In this document: piece by piece, positions 1 through 10,200 of the stretch | How positions within the stretch are numbered: position 1 is the stretch's first letter | How the letters are laid out: each line of letters starts with the position of its first letter | Assembly: GCF_002943755.1 (NCBI RefSeq) | Contig: NZ_MQUB01000001.1 | Location: 2,158,501-2,222,500, forward strand | Reading direction: 5' to 3' | DNA length: 64,000 nt | Source of the DNA: Aureitalea marina | Lineage (GTDB): Bacteria > Bacteroidota > Bacteroidia > Flavobacteriales > Flavobacteriaceae | The notes under the pieces: generated by a model | Databases searched by the model: none | The model's input: the letters and a program-made list of their open reading frames with translations, nothing else | What the model was told of the DNA's origin: nothing | Program-made: the position numbers and the translations under genes

Positions 1-468
1 AACCGAGTTTTCGTTCTTTACAGATTCATGGTAGGATCTGCTAAGGAAAGCCACTAAGTGATGCACCCCATCGGGTACTTCCTTGCTAAAAGCGGGCTCG
101 TAATGCGCAGAATAGGGTTGATTATTAAGGATGAAATGTATGTGTTGCCCTTTACCAGAATTAGCAAGACGCTCAGCATTTGGTCCTGATGTTTGAGCTC
201 CCAACTCGTAATTCTCAACTTGGAATTCAAAATCGATCGCCCCAGCGGCCACGATAGCCTCCCCTGACGGATTGTTTAACATCAGTGCAGCATCTTCGTA
301 GGCCGGAGAGCCCTCCAGCTTAACCAAAGTTAGTTCAGGTTGAGTCTCTTCGACTACCTCCTGTTCTACTTCTACTTCTTGTTCTTCAGTGTTTTCCTTG
401 GTTTGTTTACACCCAACCGCTACAAGCGCAAGAATGAGTAAAACCAGGATAGATTTTGGTGCTTTCAT
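1..468 (-). CDS. Lipoprotein, 3' part cut by window edge
   Basis: A frame open from the ATG at 468 to the window edge gives 156 codons with no stop. Residues 1-20 form a lipoprotein signal peptide ending in the lipobox AVGC (Cys20). A Glu-rich linker of about 25 residues follows, then a globular part containing HIHFILNN and HHLVAFLSRSYHES. I have seen this type of sequence in flavobacterial lipoproteins sometimes labelled phosphopeptide-binding, but I cannot confirm that function. It is probably anchored in a membrane facing the periplasm or the surface. The C-terminus lies outside the window. Confidence 0.75.
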   Translation of the reverse strand, partial: MKAPKSILVLLILALVAVGCKQTKENTEEQEVEVEQEVVEETQPELTLVKLEGSPAYEDAALMLNNPSGEAIVAAGAIDFEFQVENYELGAQTSGPNAERLANSGKGQHIHFILNNQPYSAHYEPAFSKEVPDGVHHLVAFLSRSYHESVKNENSV

Positions 469-548
469 GGTGATGGTCTTTTGTTTTTTATAAGGAACCT
501 TAAAATTACGCATTTTCGTGCTATGCGTTCAAGGAAATATGGATATCT

Positions 549-580
549 ACCTAGGGGCACCATTCCCCTCCCGGGACAAG
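549..580 (+). repeat. Dispersed C-rich repeat, copy 1
   Basis: The segment ends with CATTCCCCTCCCGGGACAAG. The same 20-base core with one or two changes is found at 25461-25480 and 25281-25301, in the same orientation and always outside genes. The function is unknown. The flanking 469-726 region shows no gene. Confidence 0.5.
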
Positions 581-726
581 CTATCTTTTTCAATCATGCG
601 GCCCAAATGAAATAAGGAGAGGCATGGATGATTCTTGAAACGTGATCTCTTGATTCAAGAATTTGGCATGGCTAATTCTCTATAAGTCACATCCCTCGCT
701 TAACGGCAAACCATAGGCCCATTCAC

Positions 727-1974
727 CTAGCGCTTCTTCGGGTTCTTTGTCCAGATCAGGATCAGAAAAAGGACTATTTGGAGTACGCAGCCAACACCCC
801 ATAAGGTGAGCAGGTAGCTTTTATTGCGTTGCATCACAACATAGTCGGCGATACCCGCCTTCCAGAACATCCATTCGTCGGCTAGGGAAGAGGCCATATT
901 CCAATGCCCGGTTTCCAAAACGATCACACCCGATCCCGTTTTAAGGTCGATCCTTGCGGCAGTGTTAATGGCGTTGTTTCCGCTACCATCGTGACCGATG
1001 ATTAAGGAGTTTTGATCGTTTTGACTATACAAATGTGGGCCTAATCCATATACCCCGATATTGTTGATAAAGGCTTCAGCTTGGCTCTGTGAAGCGATGG
1101 TCTCCTTGGAAAGTACTGGGTTGTCCATGAGTTGCACCTGCAAGAACTTGGAAAGATCACCGGTGGTCGTATAGAGCCCGGCTGCAGCAAGTGCTGTAAA
1201 CTGATTCATCTCCCTGGTGGAACCATCATCCTGAAAGACTTGAGCCAATTGGGTCCTTGGTGTAGCGCCAAATGCAAAAGTAGAGTTGAGCATGCCTAAT
1301 GGCTCCAGGACTTCTTCTTTCATATAGGTTTCGAACGATTGACCACTGATCTCTTCGATCAAGAGTTGCAGAATGGTGTAACCAGCACCCGAGTACCTGT
1401 ATTGGGAGCCCGGCTGGTAGCCAACAATGGCGACCCCATCCGAATAATCCGTGTCTGCTGCTCGCGTGAGCGACTCTTCCAGGGTCTGGATTTCTTGACC
1501 GGGAGGAAATCCGCTATAACCCAGCTCATCGATCAGTCCAGCGGAGTGCGAGAGTAACCTCCGAACGGTGACCAAACTATTGTCAAATTCGCTTTTTGGT
1601 AAATGCCACCGGCTTAGATATTGATCGACAGGCTTATCGAGGTCCAACCGTCCATCTTCGACCAACTTCATCACTCCATAAGAGGTCACCCACTTACTGA
1701 TAGAGGCAACAGGAAAGACAGTGTTTTGATCGACGGTCTTGTCTGCAGATTTGAAGAAAGTCTCCACCACTTGACCATCTTCAATCAAAGTCATGGCCAA
1801 ATTACCCACGGATGATTCCTGTACCTTTTCTTGAGCCGCTTCTATAAAACCTTCCGGACTGTCCAGCTTGTTGAGTGGTCTAAGTAAGAAACCATCAATG
1901 AATCCAAAACCGACAAATGCGGTCCAGAGTACTAGAACAAATAGAACGATAGAGATGCGTTTGAGTAACTTCAT
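727..1974 (-). CDS. Class C beta-lactamase-fold serine hydrolase
   Basis: The product is about 415 aa. An N-terminal hydrophobic segment (about residues 7-25) anchors a periplasmic beta-lactamase/D-alanyl-D-alanine carboxypeptidase fold. The SxxK motif is SISK at 91-94, with Ser91 as the expected nucleophile. A YSG triad in place of YxN stands near residue 195 (YRYSGAGY), and an HDGSG segment provides the late HxG motif. A second hydrophobic stretch lies at the C-terminus (LWGVGCVLQIVLFLILIW). Family members hydrolyse peptides or esters, and the substrate cannot be read from the sequence. I chose the ATG at 1974 because the frame extending to 2076 adds 34 residues in front of a clear membrane anchor. 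It lies downstream of the AraC-type gene on the same strand, with 113 bp between them, so co-transcription is likely. Confidence 0.85.
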   Translation of the reverse strand: MKLLKRISIVLFVLVLWTAFVGFGFIDGFLLRPLNKLDSPEGFIEAAQEKVQESSVGNLAMTLIEDGQVVETFFKSADKTVDQNTVFPVASISKWVTSYGVMKLVEDGRLDLDKPVDQYLSRWHLPKSEFDNSLVTVRRLLSHSAGLIDELGYSGFPPGQEIQTLEESLTRAADTDYSDGVAIVGYQPGSQYRYSGAGYTILQLLIEEISGQSFETYMKEEVLEPLGMLNSTFAFGATPRTQLAQVFQDDGSTREMNQFTALAAAGLYTTTGDLSKFLQVQLMDNPVLSKETIASQSQAEAFINNIGVYGLGPHLYSQNDQNSLIIGHDGSGNNAINTAARIDLKTGSGVIVLETGHWNMASSLADEWMFWKAGIADYVVMQRNKSYLLTLWGVGCVLQIVLFLILIWTKNPKKR

Positions 1975-2087
1975 GAGATAGTTGCGTTTAAGGTTCCACA
2001 TTGAGTTGACCCAAAAATGAACTATTCGCATGACGCAATGGTTCGAATAGCTGTTACTCGAACCTTTTAGTTCCAAATTATATGGAA

Positions 2088-3137
2088 TCAGCTCTCCATA
2101 CTGCTGCCTGCAGCATTTCGGAATTGCGAAGGGGTCTGTCCGGTGTTCTTTTTGAAGGCGGTATTAAAGGACGATTTGGAGTTAAATCCTACTTCGTACA
2201 TGATCTGTTGGATGTTGAGATCGTTTTGTGTCAGTAGACGACAAGCTTCTTCTATGCGGTAGGAATTGATATAATCGTAAAAGTGTTGTCCCAAGACCTT
2301 ATTGATCAAAAATGAGAGTTGCCTTTCGGAGATGTTGGTCTGTTTCGCCAGATCTTGTAGGGTCAGGAAGTTGTCCAAATAAGGCTTCTGGGCAGACATA
2401 TGGCTCGATAGATCCGCAATCTCTTGTTCGTAGGATTCAGTTTCTTGCGGGTCTGACAGCGCTTGAGTAGTTGCAATGTCCAAATCGACACCGCTAAACA
2501 AATAAGGTGTACGCATGGTCTTGATCACAAACCAACAAATGATGATCAGGGCAAATGCAAAAATGATCAGGTTTAAGAGTTCGAGTCTTTGTTCATTCAG
2601 AACCAACCGCAAGAGCACCAAGCAATTGGCTATAAGATATAGGATAGTGGTGTTCCTCAACCACTTATATACCCCGCTATGAACCGAATAATTAGCCAAC
2701 CGTATTTGTTTGAATCGCGACAGGGTCACAAAGATCGCTACGAAATAGGCCGCATACTGTAACTGTGTGGTGACGATATTTAGGACATCGATTTCCCGGG
2801 TCACTTCAGTGGAGAGAAGCAATACATAAAAGCCGACAAATGGTAGGGCATGCCAGAGCTGTTTCCATCCAATTGGATAGTTGGTAAAGCAAGTTTTCTT
2901 GACATAGAAATACAAAAGAGGCATCTGCAGATAGGCAGAAGCATTTCTAAAGTGGTCTAAAACTGGATAATTCGAATAGACTTTTCTGAGGAATATGGCA
3001 GACAGATCGAAGGATATGACAAGCAGGAAGATCGCAAAGAAATAATTGGCAATCCTGTTCTTGGATTTGGTAGTAAACAGGAAAACTGCCAACAGTATTA
3101 GCAGAAATACGGTAATTTTTCCAATATCCCCGATCAT
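2088..3137 (-). CDS. Membrane-bound AraC-family regulator
   Basis: The product is 349 aa. The first about 215 residues are hydrophobic with roughly six to seven membrane helices (for example ITVFLLILLAVFLF). A cytosolic AraC/XylS DNA-binding domain occupies about 250-345. It has two helix-turn-helix units, ISERQLSFLINKVLG and NIQQIMYEVGFNSKSSFNTAFKK, and the family-typical end TGQTPSQFR. Such membrane-spanning AraC proteins are common in Bacteroidota and presumably sense a ligand or membrane state. It lies immediately upstream of the serine hydrolase on the same strand and may control it. The target is inference. Confidence 0.88.
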   Translation of the reverse strand: MIGDIGKITVFLLILLAVFLFTTKSKNRIANYFFAIFLLVISFDLSAIFLRKVYSNYPVLDHFRNASAYLQMPLLYFYVKKTCFTNYPIGWKQLWHALPFVGFYVLLLSTEVTREIDVLNIVTTQLQYAAYFVAIFVTLSRFKQIRLANYSVHSGVYKWLRNTTILYLIANCLVLLRLVLNEQRLELLNLIIFAFALIIICWFVIKTMRTPYLFSGVDLDIATTQALSDPQETESYEQEIADLSSHMSAQKPYLDNFLTLQDLAKQTNISERQLSFLINKVLGQHFYDYINSYRIEEACRLLTQNDLNIQQIMYEVGFNSKSSFNTAFKKNTGQTPSQFRNAAGSSMES

Positions 3138-3298
3138 AGATAAGAGGTTGTTTTGAGTTGCATTAAGATCCAGTCAATCAATTGTGGCTTCTACAACTTG
3201 TAAATACCATTGATTCGATTAAAAAATTCATCAAATCTCTTCAGGGCGCTAATAAATGTATTGTGAATCCTTTTTCCAAATTCAGATTCGTTTCCAAA

Positions 3299-3331
3299 GG
3301 AGCCAGGTGGTGCGCAGGCCCATGAGAGCCC
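3299..3331 (-). repeat. Partial copy of tRNA-associated repeat
   Basis: GGAGCCAGGTGGTGCGCAGG followed by a GAGAGCC tail matches the copies at 3665-3696 and 25808-25839, and more distantly 25647-25675. It is followed at 3340-3360 by an imperfect hairpin resembling the terminators that follow the other copies. The tRNA 3'-end part is missing here. The surrounding 3138-3587 stretch has no gene I can support. Confidence 0.55.
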
Positions 3332-3444
3332 TAAGTAATAGAAACAAAAAACCCGAGCAGAATGCTAGGTTAATTTGATAAGGGTAACTCAGAGTAACTC
3401 ATAAACACAACGGATACATCTTTGAACTGGGAATGTCTGGAGCT

Positions 3445-3480
3445 GAGGGTTTTGTAATTTAATTAAGCGACAAAACCCTC
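3445..3480. terminator. 11-bp inverted repeat, possible terminator
   Basis: Perfect arms GAGGGTTTTGT and ACAAAACCCTC enclose a 14-nt AT-rich loop. It could terminate transcription arriving on the minus strand from the tRNA side, but lacks a strong T-run. Confidence 0.35.
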
Positions 3481-3561
3481 CTCTCCAACCACCCACATCT
3501 GTGGGCCAAAAGCATATTTCGCTTCACCCTTCACTCCTGACCTTTCACCCAAAAAACAAAA

Positions 3562-3583
3562 GCCCCGAGCGTTTGCTCGGGTT
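3562..3583 (-). terminator. Rho-independent terminator
   Basis: On the minus strand the stem CCCGAGC/GCTCGGG with an AAAC loop is followed by CTTTTGTTTTTT. It closes the unit that ends in the tRNA-Gln 3'-end fragment at 3592-3612. Confidence 0.7.
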
Positions 3584-3591
3584 AATATTGT

Positions 3592-3696
3592 TGGCCCACT
3601 AGGGCTCGAACCGGGCCGAATGTCTTCGAAGAAGTCGAAAGGTCCAGTGGACCTTTTGAAATGAGGAGCCAGGTGGTGCGCAGGCAGGTGAGAGCC
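3592..3696 (-). other. tRNA-Gln 3'-end fragment fused to hairpin repeat
   Basis: On the minus strand a GC-rich repeat (3696-3665) is followed by a perfect hairpin at 3656-3638, whose arms of nine bases are separated by one base. The last 21 nt of tRNA-Gln come next (3612-3592), then the terminator at 3583-3562. The D-arm and anticodon arm are absent, so this is not a tRNA. It is either an attachment-site remnant or a small RNA with a tRNA-like end. A diverged copy at 25592-25675 keeps the hairpin by compensating changes. Confidence 0.55.
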
Positions 3697-3703
3697 TAGC
3701 AAT

Positions 3704-3733
3704 AAAAAAACCCCCGAAAATCTCGGAGGGTTT
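3704..3733 (-). terminator. Terminator of tRNA-Gln copy 1
   Basis: On the minus strand the stem CCTCCGA/TCGGGGG with an ATTT loop is followed by seven T residues, starting 4 nt after the tRNA 3' end. Confidence 0.8.
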
Positions 3734-3736
3734 GCG

Positions 3737-3809
3737 TTGGCCCACTAGGGCTCGAACCTAGACTCTTCTGAACCAAAATCAGACGTGTTGCCAGTTACAC
3801 CATGGGCCA
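3737..3809 (-). tRNA. tRNA-Gln (anticodon TTG), copy 1
   Basis: The 73-nt cloverleaf reads on the minus strand. It has a 7-bp acceptor stem TGGCCCA/TGGGCCA, a 4-bp D stem GTGT/ACAC, an anticodon stem TCTGA/TCAGA with loop TTTTGGT giving anticodon TTG (reads CAA), a 5-nt variable loop, T stem CTAGG/CCTAG and discriminator A. CCA is not encoded. It is identical to 25880-25952. Confidence 0.95.
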
Positions 3810-3861
3810 ATACCATAATGAGGATGCCCATTTTTAAAGGGCTCACATTGATTACTGGACT

Positions 3862-3933
3862 CTGCACCCAATTTATAAATAATCTTACTCCACCTGCAAC
3901 TGTAACACTTTAAGGGTGCAGAATGGGGTGCAG
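3862..3933 (+). promoter_or_regulatory. Inverted/direct octamers before recombinase remnant
   Basis: CTGCACCC at 3862-3869 is the inverse of GGGTGCAG at 3914-3921, repeated directly at 3926-3933. The last copy ends 22 bp before the remnant's ATG. These may be recombinase arm sites or an operator; the role is inferred from position only. Confidence 0.35.
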
Positions 3934-3955
3934 AACATCTAAAACAATTAATAAT

Positions 3956-4203
3956 ATGAAAACAGCTATCGTAAGAAAACGCAAGTCTGTAACCATCCAG
4001 TACCTTGTTAACGGCAAACAGTTCAGATTGTATACAGGTATGGCCGTTGAAGACAATGAATGGACCAAAAACAGAAATCAGTAAACTCCAGAAACCCTGG
4101 TTACATGTCTATTAATCAAACAATTTTAAAAATTAGAGGTGAAGTTGAAACATATCTCATAGACCTGAAGCGCAATAACCTTCCATATGTACACTCTGAT
4201 CTA
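3956..4203 (+). pseudogene. Tyrosine recombinase remnant (N-terminal part)
   Basis: The ATG at 3956 opens a frame of 42 codons (KRKSVTIQYLVNGKQFRLYTG) resembling the N-terminal arm-binding domain of Bacteroidota phage-type integrases. The frame stops at 4082-4084, but the next frame carries on the same protein from 4060 (SINQTILKIRGEVETYL). Adding one G to TGGAC at 4061-4065 would restore the expected WDQKQKSVN. The reading ends at the hairpin from 4204, so the SAM-like core and the catalytic R-HxxR-Y domain are absent. It lies 146 bp from tRNA-Gln copy 1 and points into the accessory segment, as expected for the leftover of an element inserted at a tRNA. It cannot be active. Confidence 0.7.
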
Positions 4204-4237
4204 AAAAACCTCCCCCGAGTGATCGAGGGAGGTTTTT
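4204..4237 (-). terminator. Terminator of the giant HYR gene
   Basis: Perfect 11-bp arms AAAAACCTCCC/GGGAGGTTTTT are extended by CGA/TCG. T/A tracts on both sides make it usable from either strand. It lies 19 bp after the stop of the minus-strand giant gene. Confidence 0.85.
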
Positions 4238-4256
4238 GTTCCAAGCGCTCCTAAAC

Positions 4257-7200
4257 TTATTCTTTTATAATCTGATAAGTTATTTGCTGATCCGCAGTTT
4301 TAATCAAGAAAAAGTACGTAGCACTTGCTAGTTCAGAAATAGCAATGGTCATTTGACTGGTCACGCGACTTGCATCCAGTTTTTTAACAAGACGACCCGT
4401 AATATCATAGATGCTAACAGCTTCTAAAGGGATGTTTTGTGGATTGCTAAGTTGTACAAAGTCCCTTGCCGGGTTTGGATACATCGCCAGACTGGAAATG
4501 TCAAAACCACTCTCTTCTATTGATAATACACTATCCACAGTAATATCGAAGGTACAAGAGGTCTCATTACCCCAAGCATCGGCTACGGTAATACTAACAG
4601 GATGCACCCCAGAATCTAACAAATCGCCTACTGCCGGAGACTGACTCACTAACGTTACAGGCCCACCACAATTGTCTGCAACAGCTACCGCTCCAGAAGC
4701 AATAAAGTCTTCCACTTCATATGGTGTGCCTGCTGTGATTTGAACCGTTAGCCCTGTTGGGCAATCTAGCACAGGCGCAAACTCATCAACCACTGTAACT
4801 GTGGCCGTACAAGTAGCAGCATTACCAGAAGAGTCTGTCACCATTACCGTTAACGAAACTGCAGTCCCTACATCATCGCAATTAAAATCTACAATGTCTG
4901 CCATAACGGTGTCAATCCCACAAGCATCATCCGCCAGAACCAAAAGATCGGAAGGATCAATACTTGCTTCACCGTTCTCATCCAAAGAAACGGTTAGATC
5001 CATACAACTTACCGTTGGAGCCGTTACATCTTCCACAGTAAGTATCGCTGTACAAGTAGAGGTATTTCCATTAGCGTCTGTTGCTGTAAATGTCACTGTG
5101 TTCTCTCCTAGATCATCACAAGTAAAGTTGCTTGGAGATACACTAAAAGTAAGGTTAGTCCCTCCGCAAGCGTCTACAGATCCACCATCGAAAATAGAGG
5201 CATCTGTGATACTGACCATGCCAAAGGCATCTAACTCTAAACTTACATCTTGACATAACACTGTTGGAACTAAACCGTTCTCTACTGTTACAATAGCCGT
5301 ACAACTGCTGCTTAACCCTTGCCCATCGGTTGCAGTAAGAGTGACCGTATTAGGACCAAGATCGGCACACGTAAAGGTGTCGATATCAATTTCCAAATTT
5401 GTGATTCCACAATTGTCCGTAGATCCTCCATCCAAATCGCTCGCAACAATCGTAGCGGTGCCTGTTGAATCAAGCAACAAAGTGATGTCTTGACAGACTA
5501 CTATTGGCGAATCATCGTCGGTGATTGTAACTGTAAAACTACAAGTAGCGACATTCCCATTAACATCTGTAGCCGTAAATTCAATGATCGTTTCCCCAAC
5601 AGGAAATACACTACCACTAGGAAATCCCATGGTCTGAACCAACGACGCAATACCACAATTGTCAAACCCAGCAGGCGTTGGAAAAGCAACAACAGCACCA
5701 CAATTACCACCATTGGTCCCGCTTACAATATCTGCAGGACAGCTAATCTCTGGTGCCTGATTATCTTCAACGGTAATGGTTACCGAACATACATCGGTAT
5801 TGCCATTGCCATCCGCTACCGTCCAGGTCACTACCGTATCTCCTAAGGGAAGTACCGCTCCAGCTAAGGTGGCCGTTCCGTTTAAATCATTGCTAAGGGT
5901 AGCCGTGTTACAGTTGTCGGTAAAGGTAGCGTCAAACTCTACACCTTGTACCGTGTAATGGCAGACCCCCGCATCGGTGTCTCTGCTCGCGCTTGCAGCA
6001 CACGTAATTAACGGCGCCTCGTTGTCTTCAACGGTAATGGTTACCGAACATACATCGGTATTGCCATTGCCATCCGCTACCGTCCAGGTCACTACCGTAT
6101 CTCCTAGGGGAAATACCGCTCCAGCTAAGGTGGCCGTTCCGTTTAGATCATTGCTAAGGGTAGCCGTGTTACAGTTGTCGGTAAAGGTAGCGTCAAACTC
6201 TACACCTTGTACCGTGTAATGGCAGACCCCCGCATCGGTGTCTCTGCTCGCGCTTGCAGCACACGTAATTAACGGCGCCTCGTTGTCTTCAACGGTAATG
6301 GTTACCGAACATACATCGGTATTGCCATTGCCATCCGCTACCGTCCAGGTCACTACCGTATCTCCTAGGGGAAGTACCGCTCCAGCTAAGGTGGCCGTTC
6401 CGTTTAGATCATTGCTAAGAGTAGCCGTGTTACAGTTGTCGGTAAAGGTAGCGTCAAACTCTACACCTTGTACCGTGTAATGGCAGACCCCCGCATCGGT
6501 GTCTCTGCTCGCGCTTGCAGCACACGTAATTAACGGCGCCTCGTTGTCTTCTACGGTAATGGTTACCGAACATACATCGGTATTGCCATTGCCATCCGCT
6601 ACCGTCCAGGTCACTACCGTATCTCCTAAGGGAAGTACCGCTCCAGCTAAGGTGGCCGTTCCGTTTAGATCATTGCTAAGGGTAGCCGTGTTACAGTTGT
6701 CGGTAAAGGTAGCGTCAAACTCTACACCTTGTACCGTGTAATGGCAGACCCCCGCATCGGTGTCTCTGCTCGCGCTTGCAGCACACGTAATTACCGGCGC
6801 CTCGTTGTCTTCAACGGTAATGGTTACCGAACATACATCGGTATTGCCATTGCCATCCGCTACCGTCCAGGTCACTACCGTATCTCCTAAGGGAAGTACC
6901 GCTCCAGCTAAGGTGGCCGTTCCGTTTAAATCATTGCTAAGGGTAGCCGTGTTACAGTTGTCGGTAAAGGTAGCGTCAAACTCTACACCTTGTACCGTGT
7001 AATGGCAGACCCCCGCATCGGTGTCTCTGCTCGCGCTTGCAGCACACGTAATTAACGGCGCCTCGTTGTCTTCTACGGTAATGGTTACCGAACATACATC
7101 GGTATTGCCATTGCCATCCGCTACCGTCCAGGTCACTACCGTATCTCCTAAGGGAAGTACCGCTCCAGCTAAGGTGGCCGTTCCGTTTAAATCATTGCTA

Positions 7201-10200
7201 AGGGTAGCCGTGTTACAGTTGTCGGTAAAGGTAGCGTCAAACTCTACACCTTGTACCGTGTAATGGCAGACCCCCGCATCGGTGTCTCTGCTCGCGCTTG
7301 CAGCACACGTAATTACCGGCGCCTCGTTGTCTTCAACGGTAATGGTTACCGAACATACATCGGTATTGCCATTGCCATCCGCTACCGTCCAGGTCACTAC
7401 CGTATCTCCTAAGGGAAGTACCGCTCCAGCTAAGGTGGCCGTTCCGTTTAGATCATTGCTAAGAGTAGCCGTGTTACAGTTGTCGGTAAAGGTAGCGTCA
7501 AACTCTACACCTTGTACCGTGTAATGGCAGACCCCCGCATCGGTGTCTCTCGTGTCATTTACAGCACAACTAATTACTGGTGCTTCATTATCTTCTACAG
7601 TAACTGTTGCCGTACAGGTTGCACTTTGTCCAGCAGTATCTGTTACGGTTAAGGTAACGGTAACCGGTGTACCAATATCTGTACAATCAAAGCTTACAGG
7701 CGCTATCGATAGGCTTACGGATCCGTTGTTATCAAAAGAACCATTATCAACATCGGCAGGGTTTAGTGTATATGCACCGTTACTGTCTAGATTGACAGTT
7801 ATATCTTGGCACATTGCTACTGGAGGAGTATCAGGCAAATTATAAACCCGCACATGACCACGACCAACAGGTTGAATACCATTATTACCGTTATATGGAG
7901 CTCCTATTGCCAGACGCAAACCATCAGCACTCATACTAATACTAGAACCAAACATATCAAGTGCTGATTCGCCGTCTATATCGGCTACCAGTTGTATCCA
8001 GTTGTTGCCATCCCATGTATACACACGAACATGTCCAGACAACCACCCATTGTCATTACTAAGCGCCCCTATAGCCAATCGCGAGCCATCAGCATTCATA
8101 TCAATTGCACGACCAGAAGAGTCTCCGAGTGCTTCACCATCAATATCTGCCCCCAATTGTATCCAGTTGTTGCCATCCCATGTATACACACGAACATGAC
8201 CACGGCTGTCAGCATTTAATTCGGCCCCTATAGCCAGACGCGAACCATCAGCACTTATACTAACTGATATGCCAGAATAATCGCTTTCAGCTTCTCCAAT
8301 AATATCGGATCCTAACTGTACCCAGTTGCTGCCATCCCAAGTGTATACTTGTACATAACCATTAGCGCTTACGGGATTGTTATCATCGGGAGCTCCTATA
8401 GCCAGTCGCAAACCATCGGCGCTCATACTAACAGAATAACCGAAACCTGTAAAATTATTAACTGGAGATTCGTTACCAATATCTGAACCCATTTGTATCC
8501 AATTACTACCATTCCAAGCATATACCTGTACATTATTCGAATGGGTTCCACTAGGAGAATTTACTGTCCTCCCTATCACAAGTCGGGACCCATCAGCGCT
8601 TATACTAACAGATATGTTAGAATATCCATCTAGCTCTTCACTAGGAATACTGGCTCCTAACTGCACCCAAGTAGTGCCATCCCAGGTATACACCTGCACA
8701 TAACCAGAGTCACCAGAGTTTAATGTGGCCCCTATAGCCAGGCGTGAGCCATCAGCATTCATACTAACGGATATGCCGAAATAATCGCCTTCTGCTTCTC
8801 CAATAATATCGGCTCCTAACTGCACCCAACCACAACCATTCCATTGGTAAACACGTACTTGCTTAGCGCTATTAGAGGGATTAGTATAAGTTACAGCCAT
8901 ACGTAACCCATCTGCGCTCATGCTAACTCTAGCCCCAAACGATTCCATATTTACATCACCAGTAATCTCAGAGATATAATCTTGTAAGGATTCTGCTACT
9001 GTGACGGTAACATCAAAACTACACGTCGTTGTGTTTCCTGCAACATCTGTAGCTTCGAAGGTATTTGTGGTAGTGCCTACCGGAAATTCACTTCCGCTTG
9101 GTAATCCTGCAGTTTGTACCACTGAACCTGAGGGCGCGGCAATACTGTTTATAAAAGCCGTAGTGATACTCTCAGTGGTCGCGTTATCTACAAGGCCACT
9201 ATTTTCACTCGCATAAAGCAGGTAATACAAACGCTCGGTGTTTTGTAGACCTGTCACCTGATGCTGATCTTCATCAGTATCTGTTGAGAAGTTATGAGAG
9301 GCTTCTGGATTTTCTGGAATGATAATTAAATGATTCACAGAGGGATCAGAATCTTCATTAGCCTCTGGATTTTCGCGTACCCGCTTTACAAAAATTGAAT
9401 AGTTTTCTCCATTAACTTGAATTACCGAACTGTATCCGTCGACTATACCATTACCATCAGCTCCAAGGACTCCGTTGATATTGAATTCTGTTATTCCATC
9501 CAAATTTGCAGCCAATAGCCACATATTATCGACCTTCTTGGTGATATAACTCCCTGAAGGGCCAAACTCCTCCGAATTAGTTACCGTATTTTCGGCATAG
9601 GTAAGTGGAACCTCAGACAAATTAGTGGTTATAAAATTACCTCCTTCATACATATCCGATCCACCATCCGCAATACCTATATTAGGGCCGTCTAACCTAA
9701 AATTGTAGGCCGATGGTATAAGAGTAGTTACTGTGGCGCTGTTTCGGTTGAAATTATGAACAACATTTTGTAGTCTTTCGGCTTGGCCATAACTCGAAAT
9801 GTTATCCTGAATAACAGGTGCATTAAAAACCACGGGGATCGTACAGGAAGAGGATGGTACTTCCAGACTGATGGTTTCCAAGCAAGTCATTTCTGGTGCT
9901 TCTGCGTCGACTACGGTGATATCTAAACTACAGGTTGCTACAGCGCCACAAATATCTACTGCGGTGTAAGTTACTGTGGTGGTTCCTATCGGATAAAAAT
10001 CGGAAGCAGCGGCGTTTATAGTGTTATTATAATCATTACTTATGGTAATTGGGCCCCGTTTAATCAATTGAATAAAATCGTCCTCACACCCAAAAGGAAA
10101 TCTACTCGTACATCTGTCATTATCTACAAAATCCCAGTCTGCCAAGATAAAATTTAGCGTAGGGCCATACAATGATACCCAGTTATTCCAAGTCTCTTTG

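Larger units (their letters stand above)
3588..3827. repeat. 240-bp direct repeat, left copy
   Basis: It is identical to 25731-25970 except at 3821 (A here, C at 25964). It contains a tRNA-Gln 3'-end fragment, a hairpin repeat, a terminator and a complete tRNA-Gln gene. The two copies are 22,143 bp apart with no indels between them, and enclose the accessory segment. Confidence 0.9.

Noticed and set aside
3463-3702. 79-codon minus-strand frame with SHLPAHHLAPHFKRSTGPF, and its partial copy at 25639-25845
   Set aside because: It runs through the repeat hairpin and the tRNA 3'-end fragment. Its sequence is explained by those elements, so it is not treated as a gene.
5755-7581. Regular 261-bp repeats as a CRISPR-like array, and the series of 80-codon plus-strand frames in them
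   Set aside because: The repeats have no unique spacers and encode HYR domains in one long minus-strand frame. The plus-strand frames are antisense images repeated once per unit.
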